Translations under genes and position numbers: made by a program | Assembly (NCBI GenBank): GCA_043813895.1 | Contig: JBDRKQ010000071.1 | Location: 1 to 14,325 of the forward strand | DNA from: CAZTAR01 sp043813895 | Lineage (GTDB): Bacteria > Planctomycetota > Phycisphaerae > UBA1845 > UTPLA1 | Direction: 5' to 3' | DNA: 14,325 nt | Notes under the pieces: generated by a model | The model's database searches: none | What the model was told of the DNA's origin: nothing | What the model saw: the letters and a program-made list of their open reading frames with translations, nothing else | Shown here: positions 1 to 7,219 of the stretch, piece by piece | Layout: each line of letters begins with the position of its first letter | Position numbering within the stretch: the stretch's first letter is position 1

Positions 1-9
1 GGGGTTTGG

Positions 10-80
10 GTCGGCCCCCGGTGGCCGCGGTTTGCGTGGCGGACACCCTCAATTCTGCAGGTCGCCCAGGGGGGGCCGAC
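10..80. repeat. Separated inverted repeat upstream of smc
   Basis: GTCGGCCCCC (10-19) is the exact reverse complement of GGGGGCCGAC (71-80), and the match continues imperfectly inwards (a shared TGG after two mismatches). It may be one end of a dispersed intergenic repeat or the terminator of a gene to the left of the window. No credible gene fills 1-281; the frames there are Arg/Ala-rich without a recognisable family. Confidence 0.4.
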
Positions 81-281
81 GCCACAGCCTGGGGCGTGGA
101 TGCTCGCCGCCGACACTACCATATCCGCCTTGAGAAGCCGCGATCGACATCCTGCTGGCATCCGACGGAGATTGACGATATTATACCGGGATTCCGGCGT
201 CAGGCCGGGACGATTGGGGCGGAAGGCCGTGATGGAGCCGCGGCTCTCAGACATCGTGCGGCATGGAGGCTGGCGTAGCAC

Positions 282-3200
282 ATGATTCTCAAGACACTCA
301 CAGCGACAGGGTTCAAGAGCTTCGCCGACAAGACGGAGTTCCAATTCGAGCCCGGGATCACGTGCATCGTGGGTCCGAACGGCTGTGGCAAATCCAACGT
401 CGTTGACGCCGTCAAATGGGTGCTGGGGGAGCAATCCGCCAAGAGCCTCCGTGGCAAGCAGATGCTGGACGTGATCTTCAACGGGTCCGGCACTCGAAAG
501 AGCTCGGGCCTTGCCCAGGTGGACCTGGCGTTCGACAACTCGGACGGGTGTCTGCCGGTCGATCAGGCGGAGGTCGTGGTTTCGAGGCGGCTGTACCGAT
601 CCGGCGAAAGCGAGTACCTGCTCAACAAGCAGGTCTGTCGTCTGAAGGACGTCCGCGAGTTGTTCCTGGATACGGGGATCGGTGTTGACGCGTACAGCGT
701 GATCGAACAGGGGCGGGTGGATGTCCTCCTCCAGGCGAACCCGGCGGACCGGCGGATGATCTTCGAAGAGGCGGCCGGGATCAGCAAGTACAAGGTCCGC
801 AAGAAGGAAGCACAGCGGCGGCTCGAACGGGTGGACCAAAACCTCCTCCGCGTGCAGGACATCGTCGAGGAGGTCGAGAAGCGACTTCGTAGCGTGAAGC
901 TCGCCGCCGGCAAGGCGAGGAACTACCAGGCATATTCGCAGCGTCTGCGGGAGCTGCGCAGCACCTACGCCCTGTCGGAGTACCACCGGCTGCGGGTGTC
1001 GCGGGATGGGACCCAGGGTGAGGTCGACGGGCTCAGCGACCAGGCGACCGGACTGCGCGGGGCCCTTTCGCAGAACGATACCAAGACCAGCGACAACAAC
1101 GTCCGGATCACCCAGCTTGAAGGGGAGTTGTCAACGGTCGATAGCCGGTTGCTGACGGTCCAATCGCAGATCACCGGGCACGAGGAGCGGATCGCGGCTT
1201 CCAAGCGGCGGATCAGCGATCAGACGGATCTTCTGGAGCGGTCGCGCGAGAGGCTGGCCGGGCTCGACGAGCAGGTGGCTGCCCTGGATACCCGGCTCCA
1301 AGAGCAGGATGAAGAGGCCGGGGCGGTCGGGTTGGACCTCCGGAAGGCGGAAGACACGCTGGCCTCGCTGCAAGAGGCAGACCGGCAACATGCCAGCGAA
1401 CTCGATCGGAAACGCCAGCGTTTGGAAGACGAGAAGGCCGGGATTATCGACCTACTCCATCGCACAAGTCGGCTTCGCAACGAGATTCAGGGTCTGAACC
1501 TGCATCATGAGTCGTTGACGAAGCAGAAAGCGCAGCTCGACGAACGCGGTGTCGTGCTCGCGACGGAACTCGCGGAGGCGATTGCGCGTCAACAGCAGCT
1601 TCAAGCCCGTCGCGACGAGATCAAGCAGCTTATCGAAGAGCAGACGGCGAAGCTCGAAGAGACCAAAGAGCGGGCGGCCGAGTTGGCGCGGCACCGATCG
1701 GCGATGGCGGATCAACATGCCGCGGCGAAGGAATATCGCAGCGGATTGGAGAGTCGGCGACAGGTTCTTTCCGAGATGGATCGCAGACACGAGGGGTTGT
1801 TGACCGGTGCGAGGGAGATCCTCGAACGTCGCGATGCCGACGAGGACGGCCGGACTTTCTCCTACGTGCTCGGTGCTGTGGGCGAGTTGTTCGAGGCGGA
1901 CATCGCACACGCGAGCATCGTCGAGGCTGTCCTGGGAAGCCTCGAAAAGCATCTGGTCGTGACTCGGCGGGATCAGCTCCTGGCGGATCGGGAGGCCCTC
2001 GCCGAGTTGAGCGGGCGCGTACAGGCGTATTGCCTGGACTGCATGCAGCCGGTTATCGGCGGGCCGGACATGTCCGGGCAGGAAGGCTTCATCGCAAACG
2101 TGCTGGACTGGGTGCGTTACCCGGAGTCCTGTCAGCGGCTGGCACGCCACTTACTCGGGCGGACGTATGCGGTCGAATCGCTGGAGGACGCGCGACGGCT
2201 GGCGGACATGGTGTCCGGCTCGGCACGGTTCGTGACGATGGAGGGAATCGTCTGGGAACCGGACGGCCGGATCGGCCTCGGCTCGTTGGGCAGCGATACC
2301 GGCATGATCAGCCGGCGAAGCGAGTTGCGCGAGTTGGCGAAGGAAGTCGAAGAGGTCCATCAGCGGATCGACGGTTTGGCGGCGAATCTCCGGGAGAGCG
2401 AGACGCAGGCGCGGCACCTGGAATCCGTGCAGGCCGATTTGCAGGCCGCGGTCTATGAGGCGAAGACGCAGCGTGTCGAGCGCGAGGCGGAATTGTCCAC
2501 GGTCGATGAGAAGGTCCGGACGTTGACGGAGGAGCGCCCGCTAATCGCCTCGGAGGTCTCCGTCCTTGTGACGCGTTTGCAGGAGATGCAGGAGAAGGAG
2601 TCCGCGAGTACGAACGTGCTCTCAGAACTGGAGCACCAGAGCAGCGAGGGCGAGCGGGCGGTCGAGCATCTGCAACCCGAAGTGGCGGCGCTCTCGACGA
2701 AGCGGGCGGCCATGGGCGAGGAGATCACCGCTGCTCGCGTTCGGATTGGCGAGCTGACGCAGTTGAAGGCGGGTATCAGCGAGACGATCCGAGAGTTGCA
2801 GACATCGCGGGGCAAGTTGGAAGCGGATCACGAGCAGGCGAATCGCGACGTAGTCGAGGCCCGGCAACGGATCGAGCAGTCGGAATCGCAGGCGCTCGAG
2901 GCGCAGCAGACGCTCGCGGAGCTCACAGAGGAGAACCAGACGCTGCTGCACCGCTCGATGTCGTTGCGGCAGGATCGTGACGAGCGGCGGCAGGCGGTTG
3001 AGCACTACATCGTTGAGGCTCGGCGGCTGCGAAGCCAGTTGGAAGAGACCGAGTCGCAACTCCGCGAGCGGGAGATCAAGCTCCAGGAGGTTCGCACGCG
3101 TCTGGACGGGTTGGTCAGCCGTGTGGCGGACGAGTTGTCGGTGAATCTCGAGGCGCAGTACGAGGGCTACACGCCGGACGACGAGCAGGATTGGCCGGCG

Positions 3201-3860
3201 ATCGAGGCGGAAATCGAATCGCTTCGTCAAAAGATCGATCGGCTGGGCAACGTGAACCTCGACGCCATCACCGAGCAGGAGGAACTCGAGAAGCGTCTCG
3301 ATTTCTTGACCAGCCAACGGGACGACCTGCGTTCAAGTGAACGCCAGCTGTTGTCTCTCATCGAGAAGCTCAACACGGAATCGGAGCAGCGATTCCTGGA
3401 GACTTTCACGGCCGTCCAGGGGCACTTCGCCGCACTGTTCAGGAAACTCTTCGGCGGCGGCAAGGCGGAATTGAGCCTGATGGCCCCGGACAATGTTCTG
3501 GAGTGCGGGATCGAAATCACGGCCAGGCCGCCCGGGAAAGAGCCGCGGAGCATCAGCCTGCTGAGCGGCGGCGAGAAGACGTTGACGGCGATCGCCTTGC
3601 TGCTGGCGGTGTTCCGCAGCCGCCCGTCGCCGTTCGTGCTACTGGACGAGGTGGACGCGGCGCTCGACGAGTCGAACAACGTCCGGTTCAACCACGTGAT
3701 CCAGGAGTTCGTCAAGCACTCGCAGTTCATCGTCATCACCCACGCGAAGCGCACGATGAGCATCGCAGACGTCATCTACGGCGTGACGATGCAAGAGGCC
3801 GGCGTGTCGAAACGCGTAAGCGTGCGGTTTGAGGAAGAGCCGACTCAGGCCGTGGCCTGA
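282..3860 (+). CDS. smc: Chromosome segregation ATPase SMC
   Basis: Structural maintenance of chromosomes protein. In the family it forms a DNA-loop-extruding dimer, usually with ScpA and ScpB, that compacts and separates sister chromosomes. The 1192-residue length is normal for bacterial SMC. Visible parts in order: N-terminal ATPase half with Walker A GPNGCGKSN near residue 32 and the conserved FEEAAGISKYK near 165; a long Glu/Arg/Gln-rich coiled coil; a globular hinge at about 520-675; a second coiled coil; and the C-terminal half with ABC signature LSGGEK (1094-1099) and Walker B FVLLDE (1118-1123) followed by VDAALDE. All ATPase motifs look intact. The start is ATG at 282, giving the standard MILKTLTATGFKSFADKT opening; a GGAGG lies 12 bases upstream, which is rather far. 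No scpA or scpB is visible nearby. The stop codon lies inside a perfect palindrome. Very sure of the family. Confidence 0.98.
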   Translation: MILKTLTATGFKSFADKTEFQFEPGITCIVGPNGCGKSNVVDAVKWVLGEQSAKSLRGKQMLDVIFNGSGTRKSSGLAQVDLAFDNSDGCLPVDQAEVVVSRRLYRSGESEYLLNKQVCRLKDVRELFLDTGIGVDAYSVIEQGRVDVLLQANPADRRMIFEEAAGISKYKVRKKEAQRRLERVDQNLLRVQDIVEEVEKRLRSVKLAAGKARNYQAYSQRLRELRSTYALSEYHRLRVSRDGTQGEVDGLSDQATGLRGALSQNDTKTSDNNVRITQLEGELSTVDSRLLTVQSQITGHEERIAASKRRISDQTDLLERSRERLAGLDEQVAALDTRLQEQDEEAGAVGLDLRKAEDTLASLQEADRQHASELDRKRQRLEDEKAGIIDLLHRTSRLRNEIQGLNLHHESLTKQKAQLDERGVVLATELAEAIARQQQLQARRDEIKQLIEEQTAKLEETKERAAELARHRSAMADQHAAAKEYRSGLESRRQVLSEMDRRHEGLLTGAREILERRDADEDGRTFSYVLGAVGELFEADIAHASIVEAVLGSLEKHLVVTRRDQLLADREALAELSGRVQAYCLDCMQPVIGGPDMSGQEGFIANVLDWVRYPESCQRLARHLLGRTYAVESLEDARRLADMVSGSARFVTMEGIVWEPDGRIGLGSLGSDTGMISRRSELRELAKEVEEVHQRIDGLAANLRESETQARHLESVQADLQAAVYEAKTQRVEREAELSTVDEKVRTLTEERPLIASEVSVLVTRLQEMQEKESASTNVLSELEHQSSEGERAVEHLQPEVAALSTKRAAMGEEITAARVRIGELTQLKAGISETIRELQTSRGKLEADHEQANRDVVEARQRIEQSESQALEAQQTLAELTEENQTLLHRSMSLRQDRDERRQAVEHYIVEARRLRSQLEETESQLREREIKLQEVRTRLDGLVSRVADELSVNLEAQYEGYTPDDEQDWPAIEAEIESLRQKIDRLGNVNLDAITEQEELEKRLDFLTSQRDDLRSSERQLLSLIEKLNTESEQRFLETFTAVQGHFAALFRKLFGGGKAELSLMAPDNVLECGIEITARPPGKEPRSISLLSGGEKTLTAIALLLAVFRSRPSPFVLLDEVDAALDESNNVRFNHVIQEFVKHSQFIVITHAKRTMSIADVIYGVTMQEAGVSKRVSVRFEEEPTQAVA

Positions 3861-3864
3861 GTCG
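3841..3864. terminator. Perfect palindrome over the smc stop codon
   Basis: The arms CGACTCAGGCC (3841-3851) and GGCCTGAGTCG (3854-3864) are perfect inverted repeats two bases apart. As RNA this folds to a stem of about 10 pairs with a CGTG loop. The smc stop TGA (3858-3860) is in the right arm. It lies between two convergent genes, so it could end transcription from either side. There is no clear T-run after it on the plus strand, so it is not a textbook intrinsic terminator. The symmetry is directly visible; the function is inferred. Confidence 0.55.
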
Positions 3865-3916
3865 TAGAGGCCCCCAATCAAAGACCTGTGTTTCCTTCAA
3901 TCACGGAGTGGGGATT

Positions 3917-3949
3917 GCGCTCGTCGCGATAGTGCTATCGGTTTAGCGC
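3917..3949. terminator. Nested hairpin over the end of the dehydratase gene
   Basis: The inner stem CGATAG/CTATCG (3927-3932 and 3935-3940) has a two-base spacer. It is enclosed by an outer GCGCT/AGCGC pair (3917-3921 and 3945-3949). It covers the stop codon of the minus-strand dehydratase gene (3935-3937) and lies about 50 bases from the palindrome at the smc end. Together they may form a two-hairpin convergent terminator region. No T-tract follows on either strand, so this is a modest call. Confidence 0.35.
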
Positions 3950-5878
3950 CGCCTGTGACGACGATGCGGATTCGGCCCCGGGATTGAACTCGGGCACGAC
4001 TTCGCCGAGGCGGGATTTCAGTTCTTCCGGGGAAAGTTCGTCTGCGGACTCGATGAGTTTACCCATCAGTTCGCAGACGCGCGGCCAGTCTTCCTTCCGG
4101 TTTCGCCAGACGTAGATCTTCTCATGGGTGGTCTTGCTCATGTTCTCGCCGGTGACGCTGAGTTCTTCGTAGAGCTTCTCGCCCGGCCGGATGCCGGTGA
4201 TCTTGATCTCGACGTCCTCGCCGGGCCGAAGGCCGCTGAGGGTGATCATCTCTCGCGCCAGATCAACGATCTTCACCGGCTCACCCATGTCGAGGACGAA
4301 GATATCACCGTCCTTGCCCCTGATGCCGGCCTGCAAAACGAGTTGGCTGGCTTCGGGAATGGTCATGAAATATCGCGTCATGGCCGGGTCGGTCACGGTG
4401 ACGGGACCGCCCGCGGCGATCTGCTTGGCGAAGATGGGCACGACGCTGCCGCTGGAGCCGAGGACGTTGCCGAATCGCACAGTCATGAACTGCGTCGTCG
4501 CGTCCTGGCGAAGTTGCTGGATGTACATCTCCGCGACGCGCTTCGTGCAGCCCATCACGCTGGTCGGGTTGACCGCCTTGTCGGTCGAGATCATGACGAA
4601 CCGCTGGACGCCGTCGTGCTTCTTGGCGGCGTCGGCCACGGTCTTCGTGCCGAGGATGTTGTTCTTGACTGCCTCGCCGACGTTGATCTCCATCATGGGC
4701 ACGTGCTTGTGGGCCGCGGCATGGTAGACGACTACGGGCTGATGAGCCTCGAAGATGCGATCCACGCGCTTCGCGTCGCAGATGTCGCACACGCAGCAGA
4801 CCCGCGGTATGTCCGGGGCAATCGCGCCGAGTTCCCGGTCGATCTCGAAGAGGTTGTTTTCCGCCTGTTCGAGCAGGATTAGCTTCGCGGGGTGGTATCG
4901 CAGGAGTTGGCGGCACATCTCGGAGCCGATAGAACCGCCGGCGCCCGTCACAAGAACCCGTTGATCGCGAAGGCTCTCGCTGATCTTCGCCTCGTCAAGT
5001 TCGACCTGTTCGCGGCCGAGCAGGTCGGCGATGGCCACGTCTCGAATCTGCGAGACCGTGACGCGACCCTCAATGACTTCCTCCATCGCGGGGATGGTAC
5101 GGAACAGGACATTCAGCCCCTGGAGCTGTTCGACGATCTTGCGGATGCGACGCTGAGGGGCGCCGGGGATCGCGAGCAGCAACTCCTTGATCTCGTGCTC
5201 TTCGCAAAGCTCACGGGCACGGTCGATCGGGCCGAGGACCGGCACGCCATGGATCTGGGAGCCGTGCCTGGAAGAATCGTCATCGAGGAAGCCGACAACG
5301 CGATACCGCTCGACCGGCATGCGAAGGATCTCGCGCAGCAGAGCCTCACCCGTATCACTCGCACCGACGATGAGGCATTGGCGACGTCCGGTTGTTGCGA
5401 CAGGACGAATCTCCTCGTGGTAAAGGCGAACGAGGATTCGGGCGCCGCAGATGGTGGCAATGGTTGTTCCCCAATCGAGCAAGAAGACCGCCTGCGGGAA
5501 TTGACCCGGGCCCCGGTTGCCGAAGTAGCCGCAGGTGTATTCGATGACCCAAAAGACCAATAGGAAGAAGAAAGTACTGATGTGCGTGGCCTTGATCACG
5601 GAGAGCATGTCTCTCATGCCGACGTATCGCCAGGAGCCGCGGAACATCTTCATCAGGGCGAAGACGCTCATCCGAATGGCGACGACGATCGGCAGGAGCG
5701 GAACAAAGAAAGGCGTGAACCAAAGATGGAAGTTCTTGAAGTTGTAGTACAACCCGAACGCGAAGAAGAACGCCACGACAAAAAGGAAGGCGTGCGCAAG
5801 AAGGGAGAGGGCCTGACGGTAGTGCAGCCACCTCAAACCGGCCGGTGTCGTCTGGCTTTTCTGTTCGACCTCTGGCAT
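3935..5878 (-). CDS. Membrane-bound nucleotide-sugar 4,6-dehydratase/epimerase (WbpM/CapD/FlaA1 type)
   Basis: Large polysaccharide-biosynthesis protein of 647 residues, the usual size for the WbpM/PglF class. These enzymes convert UDP-GlcNAc-type sugars to 4-keto-6-deoxy intermediates for surface glycans at the inner face of the membrane. The N-terminus has about four hydrophobic segments (roughly 22-44, 52-72, 98-116, 128-146). A CoA-binding-like Rossmann domain follows, with VGASDTGEA near 171. The catalytic SDR domain has TGAGGSIGSE (311-320) as the NAD(P) loop, STDKAVNPTSVMG (431-443) and K446. The usual catalytic Tyr of YxxxK is Met442, the Ser-Met-Lys variant known in WbpM-like enzymes, so the change does not imply inactivity. 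TGIRPGEKLYEEL near 561 is also typical. The start is ATG at 5878 with no clear ribosome binding site. The TPR-like gene is 165 bases upstream on the same strand. Exact substrate is unknown; no glycosyltransferases are in the window. Confidence 0.93.
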   Translation of the reverse strand: MPEVEQKSQTTPAGLRWLHYRQALSLLAHAFLFVVAFFFAFGLYYNFKNFHLWFTPFFVPLLPIVVAIRMSVFALMKMFRGSWRYVGMRDMLSVIKATHISTFFFLLVFWVIEYTCGYFGNRGPGQFPQAVFLLDWGTTIATICGARILVRLYHEEIRPVATTGRRQCLIVGASDTGEALLREILRMPVERYRVVGFLDDDSSRHGSQIHGVPVLGPIDRARELCEEHEIKELLLAIPGAPQRRIRKIVEQLQGLNVLFRTIPAMEEVIEGRVTVSQIRDVAIADLLGREQVELDEAKISESLRDQRVLVTGAGGSIGSEMCRQLLRYHPAKLILLEQAENNLFEIDRELGAIAPDIPRVCCVCDICDAKRVDRIFEAHQPVVVYHAAAHKHVPMMEINVGEAVKNNILGTKTVADAAKKHDGVQRFVMISTDKAVNPTSVMGCTKRVAEMYIQQLRQDATTQFMTVRFGNVLGSSGSVVPIFAKQIAAGGPVTVTDPAMTRYFMTIPEASQLVLQAGIRGKDGDIFVLDMGEPVKIVDLAREMITLSGLRPGEDVEIKITGIRPGEKLYEELSVTGENMSKTTHEKIYVWRNRKEDWPRVCELMGKLIESADELSPEELKSRLGEVVPEFNPGAESASSSQAALNR

Positions 5879-6043
5879 GTGGCTGCGTGCCCGCCTTTCT
5901 CAACCAATGTCCGGAGACGCCATGACGCTGCATGCTACTGTATCCGGAGATGCTCAGGGTATCATCGGATCGGTGAGGGCGGTGCTGGCATACCCTGCCC
6001 AGCCGGCATTTCCGCGCAACGCTCGCTTCTTCCAGGGAGCCCG

Positions 6044-7071
6044 TTACTCGGTGCGCGTTGCCGCGGTTTGCTGTTCTTGGATCAGGAGCTCGTGGAACCT
6101 CCGAATATGCTCCTGTTGTTCCTCCCTGTAGCCCTCGGGCGCGATTTCGGCCGCGGCGATCGCGGTGCCGAGATCACCGTTCATCCAGGCGAAGTACGCC
6201 AGCAGGAGGTTCGGCCTGGCGCTGCCCTGTGTCGCTGCCACGAAGACGTTGGCCGAGTCAACGATCTTCCGAAACTCCGCCTGCTTGGCGCTCAGGCCTT
6301 CTCCTTCGAAGAACCTCTCGATGAAGCCTTCGATCTTGAGATCGTCGAGCGTCTGCATTCGTTCAATTGCGTTCACGAGTTCCGTCGTCGCCCGATGATA
6401 GCTGCCCATTCTATACGAGGTAAGCATGGCGCCCAAGTATGGCTGGGCTTTGTCGCTCCAAACCTGCTGCGCCATATCGAATGAATGGCGTGCGCGGGAG
6501 AAGTCCCCTGTTCGGTAATAAGCCGCGCCGAGGTCAAAAGCTTCCGCGGCTCTGCGTTCAAGGCGGGCCGCCAGAAGATCCTCGTAATTGCCAGGTTCGC
6601 TGGCGAAGGCGCCTTCAGGCTCTGGAGCGGAATTCACTGCATCCTTGGCCAGGGCATTCTCTGTGTCTCCAGGTGAGGAGAGCGTTGTGAGCGGGTTGCG
6701 TCCGATTAGGATGGACGCGCGTCTGCCCAGGGGCGAGCGAACGCTGAGCAGGTTTCGCTGGTGCAAAATCTGAGTGATCGGACTGGATGGCGGGGGAACA
6801 TCGGACAACATGCCGTATTCGAACCGCCGCAAGGGCGACATGCGGAGAAGCGCTTCCGCTCGCGTGCGGACCCCTTTGTACCGGTTTGAGCCGATGGTCC
6901 CAAGGGCCCGCCGGCCTTGAGGGCCCGTGCCGGCGAGGCTTCGTGATGGAATCCGGCTCCGAACATCCGCCGTCCCCCCCCCCCGCGCCAAACCTGTGCC
7001 TCGGCCGCGGAACAGAGCCCCAGGGAGGCCAGCGCAAAAACGGTGGGCAGAATCAGAAAATCGCGTTTCAT
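6044..7071 (-). CDS. Exported TPR-like protein, reading frame broken at a G11 run
   Basis: Translation from ATG 7071 gives a clean type I signal peptide (MKRDFLILPTVFALASLGLC, then SAAEA before QVW; likely cut after residue 25). A GGAG lies 5 bases upstream and a promoter-like pair sits further up. This frame runs into a run of 11 G (6984-6974, minus strand) and afterwards reads into arginine-rich nonsense ending near 6706. The -1 frame opens from the same run and continues to a stop at 6044, giving a coherent body. One extra G (or two fewer) would yield a 342-residue protein. The body has a Pro/Arg-rich, probably disordered stretch, then helical repeats resembling tetratricopeptides (AFDLGAAYYRTGDFSRARHS, AYFAWMNGDLGTAIAAAE). 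A TTG at 6991 could serve as a start for the body alone, but it lacks a signal peptide and a ribosome binding site. Specific function is unknown; an envelope or secreted protein-interaction role is inferred. Confidence 0.75.
6974..6984. repeat. Homopolymer of 11 C (11 G in the coding strand)
   Basis: This is the longest single-base run I noticed in the window. It lies at codons 30-33 of the exported TPR-like gene, just after the signal peptide, exactly where the reading frame changes by -1. Tracts of this length are prone to slippage during replication, transcription and sequencing. Confidence 0.95.
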
Positions 7072-7076
7072 GCCGT

Positions 7077-7080
7077 CTCC
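7077..7080 (-). promoter_or_regulatory. Ribosome binding site GGAG for the exported protein
   Basis: On the minus strand GGAG is followed by ACGGC and then the ATG at 7071, a good 5-base spacing. Together with the signal peptide it supports 7071 as the true start rather than the TTG at 6991 inside the body frame. Confidence 0.7.
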
Positions 7081-7103
7081 AACTTCAATTGCTGAAACAT
7101 GTT

Positions 7104-7132
7104 ATGATATCGGAATAATCGGGCCGATCCAA
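7104..7132 (-). promoter_or_regulatory. Sigma70-like promoter for the exported TPR-like gene
   Basis: On the minus strand TTGGAT (7132-7127) and TATCAT (7109-7104) are separated by exactly 17 bases. Both are reasonable matches to -35 and -10 elements. The predicted transcript would start near 7097, leaving a leader of about 26 bases that carries the GGAG site. It may also drive the downstream sugar dehydratase gene. This is consensus matching only. Confidence 0.45.
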
Positions 7133-7152
7133 CACCGAGTTTATCTCCCGAA

Positions 7153-7180
7153 GACGCCGGGAGCGACACGCTACGGCGTC
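7153..7180. repeat. Short inverted repeat in the divergent intergenic region
   Basis: GACGCC (7153-7158) and GGCGTC (7175-7180) are separated by 16 bases. The site sits between the promoter of the exported gene and the histidine kinase start. It could be an operator, but six-base arms are common by chance in GC-rich DNA. Confidence 0.25.
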
Positions 7181-7219
7181 GCCTCAATATGATAGCATAC
7201 GTCGCGGAGTGTTCCTGCG

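Noticed and set aside
194..208. CCGGC-GTCAG-GCCGG hairpin as a riboswitch or terminator before smc
   Set aside because: A five-pair GC stem is expected by chance in such GC-rich sequence, and no further structure or T-run supports it.
6..278. Possible small gene of 90 codons before smc
   Set aside because: Composition is Arg/Ala-rich, there is no ribosome binding site near the start, and part of it lies in an inverted repeat.
2622..3317. 231-residue minus-strand open frame within smc
   Set aside because: It is the Leu/Arg-rich antisense of the Glu/Gln-rich coiled coil, a known artefact of coiled-coil genes.
4124..4882. 252-residue plus-strand open frame inside the dehydratase gene
   Set aside because: The translation is an Asp/His/Leu-rich complement of the conserved dehydratase motifs, with no independent signature.
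5582..6484. 300-residue plus-strand open frame antisense to the dehydratase and the TPR-like gene
   Set aside because: It overlaps two better-supported genes on the opposite strand and its translation is His/Arg/Gly-rich with no family features; a GC-rich shadow frame.
6044..6991. TTG 6991 as the true start of the TPR-like protein
   Set aside because: It lies at the edge of the G11 run, gives no signal peptide and has no ribosome binding site, whereas ATG 7071 in the other frame has both.
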